From: JALYXI01 sp963795835
GTDB taxonomy: Bacteria; Acidobacteriota; Terriglobia; Bryobacterales; Bryobacteraceae
NCBI GenBank assembly: GCA_963795835.1
Contig: CAWCJC010000009.1
Span: 62,001-126,000, forward strand
Length of the DNA stretch: 64,000 nt
Reading direction: 5' to 3'
Shown here in pieces: positions 1 through 8,490 of the stretch (position 1 is its first letter; the number at the start of each line of letters is the position of its first letter). Position numbers and translations under genes: made by a program. The notes beneath the pieces are model-generated. The model did no database searches. It saw only the letters and a program-made list of their open reading frames with translations, and was not told the origin of the DNA.

Positions 1-1
1 A

Positions 2-109
2 TGCTTTAGGGCAAAAAACCTGTTGGAGTTCTTTCGTGATTCGCCTCTTGTTGGGCTTGATCTGGAATCTGAAAAAGATCGGGGCCATGGCCGAAACGTC
101 GCTGTATGA
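2..109 (+). CDS. Phd/YefM-type antitoxin, C-terminal end (5' cut by window edge)
   Basis: The frame is open from the window edge and ends at a TGA at 107-109. The readable residues include 'LLEFFRDSPLVGLDLESEKD', which has the look of the C-terminal end of Phd/YefM-family antitoxins: a hydrophobic 'SPL' stretch followed by a run of acidic residues and a Gly-Arg near the end. Such antitoxins bind and neutralise a partner toxin and repress their own promoter. An ATG at 106 overlaps the stop as ATGA, the usual coupling to a toxin gene, and the next frame starts like a PIN toxin. Only about 35 residues are visible, so the assignment rests on a short match plus context. Confidence 0.45.
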   Translation, partial: CFRAKNLLEFFRDSPLVGLDLESEKDRGHGRNVAV

Positions 110-183
110 GTGGGTTTCTCCTCACGCGGGCGATGTCGCTTCCTTGCTGGGGAAGGCATGGTAGAGTTACAACCCAGAGATGA
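106..183 (+). pseudogene. Decayed PIN-domain (VapC-like) toxin remnant
   Basis: An ATG overlaps the stop of the preceding antitoxin-like frame (ATGA). The first residues, 'MSGFLL', match the start of many VapC toxins, which usually continue with a DTN motif carrying the first catalytic aspartate. Here the frame instead runs into 'TRAMSLPCW' and stops after 25 codons. No PIN-domain residues follow in any frame before the next gene. I infer a deleted or frameshifted toxin. The short length makes this tentative. Confidence 0.35.
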
Positions 184-557
184 TCTGCAAAGCACTTGCA
201 GTCGGCGTGATCCTGGCGGTCACGGCGGCTGGGCGAGTCGATGACGACACTTGCCCGGGAACGACCGCTCAGACCTTCGCATGCGAAAAAGAAAGGTATA
301 GGAAGGCCGATGGCGATCTAGCCATTGTTTACCAACGCGCAATACTCGCTTGCTCGGATCACTACACTCGGGCAGATATTCAAAACCTCCGAGAAGCGCA
401 ACGTAGATGGATATCGTATCGGGATTCAGCTTGTAAGGCAGAATATGAATTGTGGGGACTCGGAACCGGCGCGCCGATAGCGCGCACTCTTTGCTTGACA
501 AGACTAACTACTTTACGAACAGCTGAACTGAAAGAAGCTTACGGGATTTCAAACTAA
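180..557 (+). CDS. Secreted LprI/DUF1311-like protein
   Basis: A 125-residue protein with a short hydrophobic N-terminus (about residues 4-18, a signal-peptide candidate). The mature part has the layout of the DUF1311 family, which includes mycobacterial LprI, a lysozyme inhibitor: paired cysteines and the conserved 'LREAQRRWISYRDSAC' block, followed by a 'CLTRLTTLRTAEL' end. Members are periplasmic or envelope proteins. The lysozyme-inhibitor role is demonstrated only for a few of them, so function here is inferred from family. The gene stands alone; 105 bp of unremarkable sequence separates it from the convergent secretin gene. Confidence 0.72.
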   Translation: MICKALAVGVILAVTAAGRVDDDTCPGTTAQTFACEKERYRKADGDLAIVYQRAILACSDHYTRADIQNLREAQRRWISYRDSACKAEYELWGLGTGAPIARTLCLTRLTTLRTAELKEAYGISN

Positions 558-662
558 ACACTACCCGAAATTCGCGCCAGCACACTCCGAACATACTCCA
601 AATTCTGTTCAATGGCTGACCGGAAATATCATAGTTCGTGTTACGGAGCGCCTTGACGAAAG

Positions 663-2393
663 CTAAAACGGAATAAACGGATGAGTCTCCGTGCCTACCC
701 GGATCGCCCTCGTCACGCTCTCCACACCCGGCAAATTCACCAGACGTGGCTTCATCAGAATCAGCAGTTCGTTATCGTCTTTCTGTTTCGTATGCGTTCG
801 AAAAAGCCGGCCCAGCAGCGGTATGTTCGATAGCCCGATCGTCCCGCTGGTTTCCCGCGAATCACTCCGCGAGACCAACCCCGCCACCAATCCCCATTCG
901 TCATCCCGCAATCGCACGGCGGCATTCATCTTCCGGCTTGAAATCACCGGATTCCCGTTCACCAGTTGGCCCGTCAAAAGCTTGAATTCGCTCTCGATCT
1001 CCATCGAAATTTCCTCTGTGCCGTGGATGTGCGGTGTCAGTTTCAAAGAAATCCCCAAGTCTTCGAAGGTGAACGCCGGCACCGGCGTGATGCCGCGCTG
1101 TTGCGTGGACAAGCCCGCCTGAAAGCTGCTGGTCACAATCGGATACTTATCGCCTAAGTGAAACGTCGCGGCCTGCGCGTCACTGGCGCGAAGTTCCGCC
1201 TTGAGCATCGTTTTCGAGCGGCTGTCGGAGAAGTTCGCCAGCGCTTGCGCTTCACTGACCGAGAGACTGAACAGCGACAAGCTATTCGGATACAAGCCGC
1301 GATAGCCCATTTGCAAGATATTCGTGGCGGTCGCGCTGGCTTGTGCAATGTACTGATAGGAGCGGCTGCCGAACGGGAACGGGTTGTTCGTATTCGCGGG
1401 AAGGGAACCCGCGACGGTGCTGGTCACGCTTCTGGTTCCGCTGAGCGACCCCGTGAACGCCACGTTGATCATGTTCGGCAGATTCAATCCGTAGCTGACC
1501 ATCTCGCTCTTGCGAACCTCAATCAGCTGCAGCTCCACAATCACTTGCGGCCGGTAGTTCAGCAGGTTTTCGAGCACCGCTTGCGCCGGAATCGCGCGGG
1601 ACATGCGGTCGCGAATCACGATCGTGTTGGTTTTCGTGTCCCAGGCCAGCTTCTGCAGGTCGAGCGTTTGGCGCACCGCCTGCGCAATTTCAATCAGCTC
1701 CTGCGTGGTGGTAGCCTGCGGGACGGGAACGCTGACCGTGATGTTCTGTTCCAGATCGTTCCGCTTCGCTACCGAGTCTTTGGCGATGATGACAACGGTA
1801 GGGGAGATCGGCGTAACGAATGCGCCGGTGGCGAGTTCAAGCGAGTGGAAAGCTTCGCGATAGTCGGCCTGTTGAAGCTCTAAATGGAGAGTACGGCCGC
1901 TTTCATAATCTGAATCGAAGACCGCGTCGATTCCGTAGATTCGCGCCACCTGGGTCCACAACGATTGGTAGGTGCCTTGAAGGACAAGATCGAAGCGCCC
2001 GCCACGCGCGCGGAGTTCAACCAGCGGGGCGGGCTGGCGCTCCGCCGCATAGTCCTTGGCGGTAACGCTGTCGAAGACCTCGGCCGGATCAATAAAAGGC
2101 TCAGGGTCGCCCGCAGTTGGTTCTACCTTGGAGGAAAGTGCGGCGCGTGTCTCCAGATTGGCGGCTTTCGCCCGGTATTTGCGATTCCCGGGAGCGAGCG
2201 TAGAGGCCTGCTTATAAAGCAGGTAGGCCTTTGAGATCTCGTCCTTCTTTTCCGCCTTGCGGGCTTGTTTTGCGGCGGTCGAGGCTTCCGAGCCATAGGC
2301 CGTAAGCGCACAGCAGGCGAGCGCGGCCACATGGATTTCTGCCCTCAAGTAAGCTTGACGCCGGGCGGCCGCGGACCGTGCAATTAGAATCAA
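663..2393 (-). CDS. Secretin-domain outer-membrane protein (GspD/PilQ-like)
   Basis: A 576-residue protein. Residues 40-90 form a charged TPR-like stretch ('AYLLYKQASTLAPGN'). Residues about 125-205 look like a secretin/TonB short N-terminal domain. From about 280 there is a secretin N1 segment ('VIVELQLIEVRKSEM') and from about 390 to 555 the secretin barrel domain, with 'FEDLGISLKLTPHIHG' and the hallmark 'IPLLGRLFRTHTK' near the C-terminus. Secretins form the outer-membrane ring of type II secretion or type IV pilus systems. No other secretion gene lies in the window, so the partner system is unknown. The start is uncertain: TTG at 2393 gives a basic n-region before the hydrophobic 'VAALACCAL'; GTG at 2330 would give a bare hydrophobic start. 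Confidence 0.85.
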   Translation of the reverse strand: MILIARSAAARRQAYLRAEIHVAALACCALTAYGSEASTAAKQARKAEKKDEISKAYLLYKQASTLAPGNRKYRAKAANLETRAALSSKVEPTAGDPEPFIDPAEVFDSVTAKDYAAERQPAPLVELRARGGRFDLVLQGTYQSLWTQVARIYGIDAVFDSDYESGRTLHLELQQADYREAFHSLELATGAFVTPISPTVVIIAKDSVAKRNDLEQNITVSVPVPQATTTQELIEIAQAVRQTLDLQKLAWDTKTNTIVIRDRMSRAIPAQAVLENLLNYRPQVIVELQLIEVRKSEMVSYGLNLPNMINVAFTGSLSGTRSVTSTVAGSLPANTNNPFPFGSRSYQYIAQASATATNILQMGYRGLYPNSLSLFSLSVSEAQALANFSDSRSKTMLKAELRASDAQAATFHLGDKYPIVTSSFQAGLSTQQRGITPVPAFTFEDLGISLKLTPHIHGTEEISMEIESEFKLLTGQLVNGNPVISSRKMNAAVRLRDDEWGLVAGLVSRSDSRETSGTIGLSNIPLLGRLFRTHTKQKDDNELLILMKPRLVNLPGVESVTRAIRVGTETHPFIPF

Positions 2394-2398
2394 GATTG

Positions 2399-3367
2399 AT
2401 GCAGCAATTTGCCTTGCCGATCGCGGTCTTCCTGGGGTGTCTGGCCGCAGGGCTGGTGTTGCGTTACTTCCTGCTCCGGTCCGTTCGCCGGTGGGTAGCC
2501 GATGCGCTCAGCACGCCGCTCGTGATCTGGAGCCTGATCCTCGGTGCGGACCTCGCGCTGCGCAACTCGCGGCTGCCCGTGGTCTACGTGCATCAGGTGG
2601 ACGTCGCCCTTCTGGCTCTGTGGATCGTTTCGCTGACCATGATCGCCGCGCAACTCGCGGGCAACGCGGTTCGTTTCTGGGGCTCGCACGTCGCAGGGCA
2701 GCAGGCGGCCGCGTCAGCCACCTTGAGCCGGAACCTGGCCCAGATTGTCGTGTATGTCCTGGGCGTTTTGATTCTGCTCAATCACATCGGGATCGATATC
2801 CGGCCCCTGCTGACGGCTTTGGGCGTGGGTGGCTTGGCGGTCGCGCTGGCCCTGCAGGACACCATGGCGAATCTGTTTGCAGGGTTTTATATCAGCGTCG
2901 CCGGTCAGATTCGGTTAGGGGATTACGTAAAGCTGAATACCGGCGAGGAAGGCTACATCGTCGATATCACATGGCGCAGTACTACGCTCAAGAATCTGAA
3001 CAACAACTATATCTTTGTCCCAAACAGTAAGTTAGGGGCGGCGAACGTGACGAACTTCAACTTACCGCAAAAGAAGATGAGCAGCAGCATCACCGTGCGG
3101 GTCGCTTATGGGACGGACGCTGAGCGCGTGGAGCGCGTGCTGCTCGAAGAAGCGAAGGGCATTGCCGGTTTGGTGAGTGAAGATCCCATCACGGTATTGT
3201 GGCTGCCGGGCTTCACGGATTCGGCGCTGGTGTTGAGCCTGAACTACAGTGTCGCGGAATTTGTGAACCAATTCGGCGTGCAAAGTGAACTGCGGCGCCG
3301 CATCTATCTGCGCATGGCGCGGGAGAGCATCTCGCTGGCCGCGCCGACCCAGATTTTAGCGAGCTAG
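2399..3367 (+). CDS. MscS-family mechanosensitive ion channel
   Basis: A 322-residue membrane protein that opens under membrane tension and releases solutes during osmotic downshock. Three or four hydrophobic segments occupy residues 1-150. The third carries the typical pore helix 'LTALGVGGLAVALALQDTMA', followed at once by 'NLFAGFYISVAGQIRLGD', the start of the conserved beta domain of MscS, with 'WRSTTLKNLNNNYIFVPNS' further on. I chose ATG 2399 because it gives a normal hydrophobic N-terminus; the frame also has an upstream start at 2378 inside the divergent secretin gene. The 3' end overlaps the convergent BNR gene by 12 bp. Confidence 0.93.
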   Translation: MQQFALPIAVFLGCLAAGLVLRYFLLRSVRRWVADALSTPLVIWSLILGADLALRNSRLPVVYVHQVDVALLALWIVSLTMIAAQLAGNAVRFWGSHVAGQQAAASATLSRNLAQIVVYVLGVLILLNHIGIDIRPLLTALGVGGLAVALALQDTMANLFAGFYISVAGQIRLGDYVKLNTGEEGYIVDITWRSTTLKNLNNNYIFVPNSKLGAANVTNFNLPQKKMSSSITVRVAYGTDAERVERVLLEEAKGIAGLVSEDPITVLWLPGFTDSALVLSLNYSVAEFVNQFGVQSELRRRIYLRMARESISLAAPTQILAS

Positions 3368-6220
3368 CTCGTCGTACTGTTTGCGCAGCACTCTGTAACG
3401 CTCCTTCACATCTTCACCCGGTAGTTGATCGGTGGTGTTTGTCGCCGTATATAGATATTGGACTTGCGTCTGGAACGCGGGCTGGCTGTAGCGAATTGGC
3501 GGCGTCACCAGTTTTTGCAGTAGCGCTTCGTTCTTATCGGCTTTCGCCTTCGCCACCAGACGATTGGTGTCGCTGACCAGGTCTCTTACCTGCAAATTGT
3601 GAGTCAGTTGCTGCTCCAGGTCTGCTTGGGTTACGCCATCCGCTTTCACGCGGGGATCTTCCGCAATCGTAAGAGATCGCGTAATTGCCTGTCCCGCCGT
3701 GAGGCGGACGCTGTAAGTTCCCGGTACCGCTACCGGGCCATTGGCGTAGGTCGGATAAGGGCCGTCATACCGCAGATCCCAGGTGAAGCGGTGCAGCCCC
3801 GGCGTCTTTTCGAGTCGTGCCACTGGGCCCCTCGGCCGCCCTCCGCCTTCTTCGTCCTCATCCGCGGCGGGCGCGGCTTCTGCAACGGCCGGCGTCGCCG
3901 TCGTGAAGGTGCGTATGGGTTTGCCGGTCTTGTCCAGGATTTCAAGTTTCACTTCGCTCGCCGCGATGGGGAGATAGTATTCAATCTGCGCCCCATTGTT
4001 GCGCCCTCGCGAGGGTGTCCGGATCGCTTCCCGCGGCTCCAGAAGCGTAACGGAATCGAAGGTCTTTGGGTAATGCAGAGACGTAATGTTGTCCAGGATG
4101 TAAAAGCCCCGGCCCTGTGTCGAAAGGATCAGGTCTTTATGGGCGAGCTTGAGATCGGTAACCGGCGTTCGGGGCAGGTTGAGCTGAAACGGCTTCCACT
4201 CCGCGCCGTTGTTGAACGAGAGGTACATCCCGAACTCCGTGCCCGCATAAAGCAGGCCGGCCCGGTCGGGATCTTCGCGAATCACGCGCGTGGGCTCATC
4301 GGCGGCGATGCCGTTCACGATTTTCGTCCAGCTCTTGCCGAAGTCCTCGGTCCGAAATAGATAGGGCGCGAAATCTCCCAGCAAATAACGGTAAATTGCC
4401 ACGTAAGCCGCACCCGCGCGCTTTGGCGAGGGCTCAATATTCTGAACGCGCCCACCAGGCGGCAGTCCCGCGGGCGTGACGTTGGTCCAGCTCTTACCGT
4501 CATCGCGAGTCACATGCACCAGCCCATCGTTCGACCCCGCCCAGATCACACCGGCTTGCACCGGGGATTCGCGAATCGAATAGAGAGTGCTATAAACCTC
4601 TTCGCCGGTGGCATCGCGGGTAATCGGTTCGCCGCTGGGTCCTTGTGTGCCGGGCGGCTTCGCGGTAAGGTCCGGGCTGATGCGTTCCCAATGCAGGCCG
4701 CCATCGTGTGTGCGGTGTACATATTGCGAACCGTAATACGCGGTATGCGGCGTGTTCGGCGAAACCTCCATCGGCGACACGCGCTGAAACCGGTACATCA
4801 GCGTTTCGCCCCCGTTCCCATAAAGCGATTCCGCGCCGATCCAGTAGCGCTTCTCATCCGTGGTCTGCATGTTCTGCCGCGTAAACTGGCCTTTGCAACC
4901 CCCGTAAACGATATTGGCGTCCTGCGTATCGGGGATGATCGGGCCGGTTTCGCACCCCGGTCCCACGCGGAACTCCTGGCCGGTCCCGTTGGGGTTGCTG
5001 GGGATAATGACGGTGGTATTGTCCTGCTGCGCGCCATACAGGCGGTAGGGATACTGGTTGTCCACCGCCACCTGATAAATTTCAGCGGTAGGCTGGTTGT
5101 CCTCAGAGCTCCAGGTGCGTCCGCCGTCAATCGAAACGACCGCGCCGCCATCATTTCCCTGCACCATGTAGTTGGAATTCTTGGGATTGATCCACAGGTC
5201 GTGGTTGTCGGAGTGCGGGCTTGGCGAGCGCGCAAAAGTCTTGCCGGCGTCGGTCGATTTAAACCAGCCTTCATCACCCACGAAGATCAAGTCGGCGTTG
5301 TTCGGGTCGGCGCCGAGCGTGTCGTAATAGAAAGGCCTGGTGATCAGGTTGCCGGATGCATTGATCAGCTTCCAGGTGGCCCCTGCATCTTCCGAGCGAT
5401 AAAGACCCGACCCCGGTTTGGCTTCGATCAGCGCATACACTCGGTTCGGCTTGGCGGCGGAGAGCGCCACGTTCGAACGCCCGAAGAGTTCATGCGGAAG
5501 ACCACCCGCCAGCTTCGTCCAGGTATTGCCGCCATCGGTCGATTTATAAATGCCGCCCTCCTGCGCGCCGCTGATGATGGTCCAGGGCTTGCGCTGCGCG
5601 TGCCACATACAAGCAAAAATCACGTCGGGGTTGCCCGGTTGCAGTTCCAGATCGGCCGCGCCCGCAAGGTCGGAAAGAAAGAAAACCTGTTTCCATGTCT
5701 TGCCGCCATCGTTGGTGCGGTAAACCCCGCGCTCCTTCGAAGGCGCAAACGGATTACCTTGCGCGGCCACAAACACAACGTCGGGGTTCGTCGGATGAAT
5801 GCGAATCGTTGCGATCTGGCCCATCTCCCGAAGACCCATAAAATTCCACGTCTGGCCGGCGTCTGTGGATTTGTAAATTCCGCGGCCGATCGAGACATTC
5901 GAGCGAATCTTCGAAGAGCCGGTGCCGGCGTAAATGATGCTCGGGTTTGAGAGTGCCACGTCAATCGCGCCCATGGAGCCGGTCGCAATCTGCCCATCGG
6001 AGATATTTCGCCAGGAGTGTCCGGCGTCGGTGGTCTTCCAGATACCGCCACCGGTCGAGCCCATATAGTAAGTCAGTGGGTCGGAGGCAACTCCCGTCAC
6101 TGCGGTGACGCGGCCGCCGCGATTGGGGCCGATCGAACGGTAACGCAGTGACGAGTAAAATGGCTGCGTTTGCGGGTACGCGGAAACCGCGAGAAGTGCC
6201 AGAAGAAGAGAGCGGGCCAT
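3356..6220 (-). CDS. Secreted BNR/VPS10-type beta-propeller protein (sialidase/sortilin fold)
   Basis: A 954-residue secreted protein. It begins with a clear signal peptide ('MARSLLLALLAVSAYPQTQ'), which is why I start at 6220 rather than at the upstream ATG at 6253. Residues 20-720 contain many BNR/Asp-box repeats of the S-x-D-x-G-x-T-W type, for example 'KSTDAGQTWNFMG', 'RTNDGGKTWKQ', 'KSTDGGNTWTK', 'RSEDAGATWKL' and 'RTHDGGLHWER'. These mark two seven-bladed propellers as in VPS10/sortilin and photosystem-assembly-like glycosyl-hydrolase families. The last 200 residues resemble the C-terminal region of the common Acidobacterial relatives. Enzyme activity is not established for this group. 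The start is 27 bp from the divergent amidohydrolase start. Confidence 0.85.
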   Translation of the reverse strand: MARSLLLALLAVSAYPQTQPFYSSLRYRSIGPNRGGRVTAVTGVASDPLTYYMGSTGGGIWKTTDAGHSWRNISDGQIATGSMGAIDVALSNPSIIYAGTGSSKIRSNVSIGRGIYKSTDAGQTWNFMGLREMGQIATIRIHPTNPDVVFVAAQGNPFAPSKERGVYRTNDGGKTWKQVFFLSDLAGAADLELQPGNPDVIFACMWHAQRKPWTIISGAQEGGIYKSTDGGNTWTKLAGGLPHELFGRSNVALSAAKPNRVYALIEAKPGSGLYRSEDAGATWKLINASGNLITRPFYYDTLGADPNNADLIFVGDEGWFKSTDAGKTFARSPSPHSDNHDLWINPKNSNYMVQGNDGGAVVSIDGGRTWSSEDNQPTAEIYQVAVDNQYPYRLYGAQQDNTTVIIPSNPNGTGQEFRVGPGCETGPIIPDTQDANIVYGGCKGQFTRQNMQTTDEKRYWIGAESLYGNGGETLMYRFQRVSPMEVSPNTPHTAYYGSQYVHRTHDGGLHWERISPDLTAKPPGTQGPSGEPITRDATGEEVYSTLYSIRESPVQAGVIWAGSNDGLVHVTRDDGKSWTNVTPAGLPPGGRVQNIEPSPKRAGAAYVAIYRYLLGDFAPYLFRTEDFGKSWTKIVNGIAADEPTRVIREDPDRAGLLYAGTEFGMYLSFNNGAEWKPFQLNLPRTPVTDLKLAHKDLILSTQGRGFYILDNITSLHYPKTFDSVTLLEPREAIRTPSRGRNNGAQIEYYLPIAASEVKLEILDKTGKPIRTFTTATPAVAEAAPAADEDEEGGGRPRGPVARLEKTPGLHRFTWDLRYDGPYPTYANGPVAVPGTYSVRLTAGQAITRSLTIAEDPRVKADGVTQADLEQQLTHNLQVRDLVSDTNRLVAKAKADKNEALLQKLVTPPIRYSQPAFQTQVQYLYTATNTTDQLPGEDVKERYRVLRKQYDELAR

Positions 6221-6247
6221 AAGCTTTATATATAATCTTGCATAACC

Positions 6248-7147
6248 ATGCATACCGGCCGTCGCAACTTCCTCAAACTGGCGGGGCTCTTAAGCTGCGT
6301 AGCTCCCGCGCGCGCTGAACCCGATGAGTGGGGCAGCCCCGTGATCGATATTCACTATCATCCGGGCGGGGCGGAGGGCCAGGAGATTCGCCATGCCGAT
6401 GGCGCCGGAATCGCGCGCGCGGTCTTGCTGCCCGGTGCCGGGAACAATTCGCGAGCCAAGCTCGATGTGCAGGAACACGCCGACCGTTTTGTGCGGTTTA
6501 CAAACTACGATGTCCGGGAACCCGATGCAGAAAAGCATCTCCGCCTCGCCGTGCAGGATGGGGCAATCGGGTTCGGCGAGCTGAAGTACCCGGTGGCCTG
6601 CGATGGGCCCGAAATGCTCCGTGTGTATGCGCTGGCCGCGGAGCTTCGGGTGCCGGTGCTGCTGCATTTCCAGGAGAACGAAGGCCACTGGAACACCGGC
6701 ATCGCCCGCCTGCCCGCCCTGGTGAAAGCCAATCCGAAGACCACATTCGTCTGTCACGCCAATTCGTGGTGGGCGCATATGAGCGCCGATGTCGATGACC
6801 AGGTGAACTATCCCACCGGAAAGATAGTGCCGGGGGGAGTTTCCGAGCGCGTGCTGAGCGACTATCCGAATGTCTACGGAGATTTATCCGCAAATTCCGG
6901 GCGAAACTTTCTCGCGCGCGACCCGGAGTTTGCCGGAAAGTTTCTCGAACGGCATCGCGCCAAGCTCATGTTCGGCAGCGACTGCGGCTGCAAGGATGGG
7001 CACGGCCTGGGCCAGCCGCAGGGACCCTTAGGCGGCAAATGCACCGCTCGCGAGACGCTCACCCTGCTCAAGAAATACTGCTCGCCCGAACTGTTCCGGC
7101 AGGTAACGTGGGATAACGCGATGAAGCTTTACGCTTTACGAAAGTAA
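6248..7147 (+). CDS. Tat-exported amidohydrolase-family (TIM-barrel) protein
   Basis: A 299-residue protein of the amidohydrolase_2 type, metal-dependent hydrolases or decarboxylases with a TIM barrel. The N-terminus 'MHTGRRNFLKLAGLL' is a twin-arginine export signal. Metal-ligand motifs are visible: 'DIHYHPGG' (H-x-H on strand 1), 'VLLHFQENEG', 'FVCHANSWWAH' and the late aspartate in 'LMFGSDCGCKDG'. The substrate cannot be read from sequence. A TATAAT hexamer at 6231-6236 lies 12 bp before the ATG, between two divergent genes. The last 69 bases of the gene are part of a 105-bp repeat that recurs at 9805, beyond the glycosyltransferase/MFS cassette. Confidence 0.82.
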   Translation: MHTGRRNFLKLAGLLSCVAPARAEPDEWGSPVIDIHYHPGGAEGQEIRHADGAGIARAVLLPGAGNNSRAKLDVQEHADRFVRFTNYDVREPDAEKHLRLAVQDGAIGFGELKYPVACDGPEMLRVYALAAELRVPVLLHFQENEGHWNTGIARLPALVKANPKTTFVCHANSWWAHMSADVDDQVNYPTGKIVPGGVSERVLSDYPNVYGDLSANSGRNFLARDPEFAGKFLERHRAKLMFGSDCGCKDGHGLGQPQGPLGGKCTARETLTLLKKYCSPELFRQVTWDNAMKLYALRK

Positions 7148-7183
7148 GGGACGCCCGCCCGGGGCTCGGCCGCGACCACGGTG
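7079..7183. repeat. 105-bp direct repeat, left copy
   Basis: This stretch is repeated in the same orientation at 9805-9909, offset 2726 bp, with three mismatches that I can count (7152, 7174 and 7180). The left copy contains the true 3' end of the amidohydrolase gene and then about 40 bp that correspond to the 3' end of the OB-fold gene found beyond the right copy. The two copies bracket the glycosyltransferase and MFS genes, so the original locus was probably amidohydrolase directly convergent with the OB-fold gene. Confidence 0.95.
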
Positions 7184-7200
7184 AGTTAGTATTAGTACGA

Positions 7201-8442
7201 ATGCGTGTGGGCTGCATCTGCGACAACGGTCCCAGCCACATCATGTCCAGTGCAGCCATTGGCCGTGCCCTGACAAAGAGGGGCCATGATTTTACTCTTT
7301 TCGGATTAGAGCATCTCAAGCCCTGGATTGAGAAAGAAGGAATTAATTCTTCGTACCTGCCGCACTCTCCCGAACTAGCCGGGCATCATGCATCCACCAG
7401 CGCTGGCCGTTCGTTTTCCACCAAGGAAATTATCGGGGCGTTGGACCAGAATGCACGGTTCCTCCTCCGGGAACTGCCGGCCGTCATCCAGAAAGCGGGA
7501 GTTGACTGCATGCTTGTGGATGCGAACCTTCCGGCCGCTTCCTGTGTCGTAGAGTCTCAGTCGCTTCCCTCTGTGACGTTTTGCAGTGCTCTGCCGCCCC
7601 ATGAAGAACCTACGATCCCCCCGGGCTTCCTTCCCTGGGCGTACAATTCGGCCGCTTGGGCCAGGTTACGGAACCAGTCCGCGTACTTGATTCGGGACCA
7701 GGTGATCCGGCCGCTACTGCGCACGTTGAATTCTTTTCGCAGCCAAAATGGATTGAAACCCTACGCCAAGCTTTTCGATTCGCTTTCCCAATTCGCGCAG
7801 ATCACGCAACTGGTTGCTGAGTTCGATTTTCCTCGAAATCGATTGCCACCCTGCTTCCACTATGTAGGGCCTTACTTTCGGCGCACAGAATCCGGCGTCT
7901 CTTTCCCGTTCGAACGCCTGGATGGACGGCCTCTGGTATATGCGGCGCTCGGCACGACTCTCGACGTTGATCCCGGTATCTGGACCTCGATTGCAGAGGC
8001 GTGCGCGCCTCTCGGCCTTCAAGTGGTTCTTGCAACTTCAAGGACCTTGAAAGACCTTCCGGGAAACCCGGTGGTGGTGTCCTACGCGCCTCAGGAGGCG
8101 CTATTAGCCAGGGCCGCGCTCTTCATCACACACGCAGGTCTGAACTCCGCGCTTGAGAGTCTTGCTCATGGAGTTCCCATGTTAGCCATGCCATTCGTGG
8201 CGGATCAGATGGGCGTAGCCTCTCGGATTGTCTTTCGCGGCGTTGGACTGTCATTGCGTCAGGATAGAAGCGCCGGGAATTTGGCCATCGCCGTTTCAAA
8301 ACTTCTCAACAATTCCAGCTACCGTGATCGAAGCCTCGCTATCGCGAAGGTGATTGAGTCGTCCCCAGGCGCGGAAGGAGCTGCCAAGATCATCGAGCGT
8401 GTTGCCATGACGAAGCAGCCGGTTCTTCGCGGGAAATTGTGA
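7201..8442 (+). CDS. GT1-family glycosyltransferase (UDP-glucosyl/macrolide-type)
   Basis: A 413-residue GT-B fold enzyme of the UGT/MGT type, which moves a sugar from a nucleotide sugar to a small acceptor such as a macrolide, sterol or carotenoid. The N-terminal domain shows 'SAAIGRALTKRGHDFTLFG'. The C-terminal donor-binding domain shows 'RPLVYAALGTTLDV' and the signature 'ITHAGLNSALESLAHGVPML' followed by 'PFVADQMGVASRIV'. The His-Ala-Gly pattern and the late Asp-Gln are the usual donor contacts. It starts 18 bp after the left repeat and converges on an MFS exporter; both lie inside the repeat-bounded cassette. I infer a glycosylate-and-export or detoxification role, acceptor unknown. Confidence 0.88.
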   Translation: MRVGCICDNGPSHIMSSAAIGRALTKRGHDFTLFGLEHLKPWIEKEGINSSYLPHSPELAGHHASTSAGRSFSTKEIIGALDQNARFLLRELPAVIQKAGVDCMLVDANLPAASCVVESQSLPSVTFCSALPPHEEPTIPPGFLPWAYNSAAWARLRNQSAYLIRDQVIRPLLRTLNSFRSQNGLKPYAKLFDSLSQFAQITQLVAEFDFPRNRLPPCFHYVGPYFRRTESGVSFPFERLDGRPLVYAALGTTLDVDPGIWTSIAEACAPLGLQVVLATSRTLKDLPGNPVVVSYAPQEALLARAALFITHAGLNSALESLAHGVPMLAMPFVADQMGVASRIVFRGVGLSLRQDRSAGNLAIAVSKLLNNSSYRDRSLAIAKVIESSPGAEGAAKIIERVAMTKQPVLRGKL

Positions 8443-8490
8443 ACGGCAGATCAGACCAGATCCCGTTGGTTGCCGAACTTCCCGTGGCCC

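Noticed and set aside
4514..5950. 478-codon open frame on the plus strand
   Set aside because: It lies antisense to the BNR-repeat gene, shows no family motif, and is explained by the GC-rich codon structure of the real gene.
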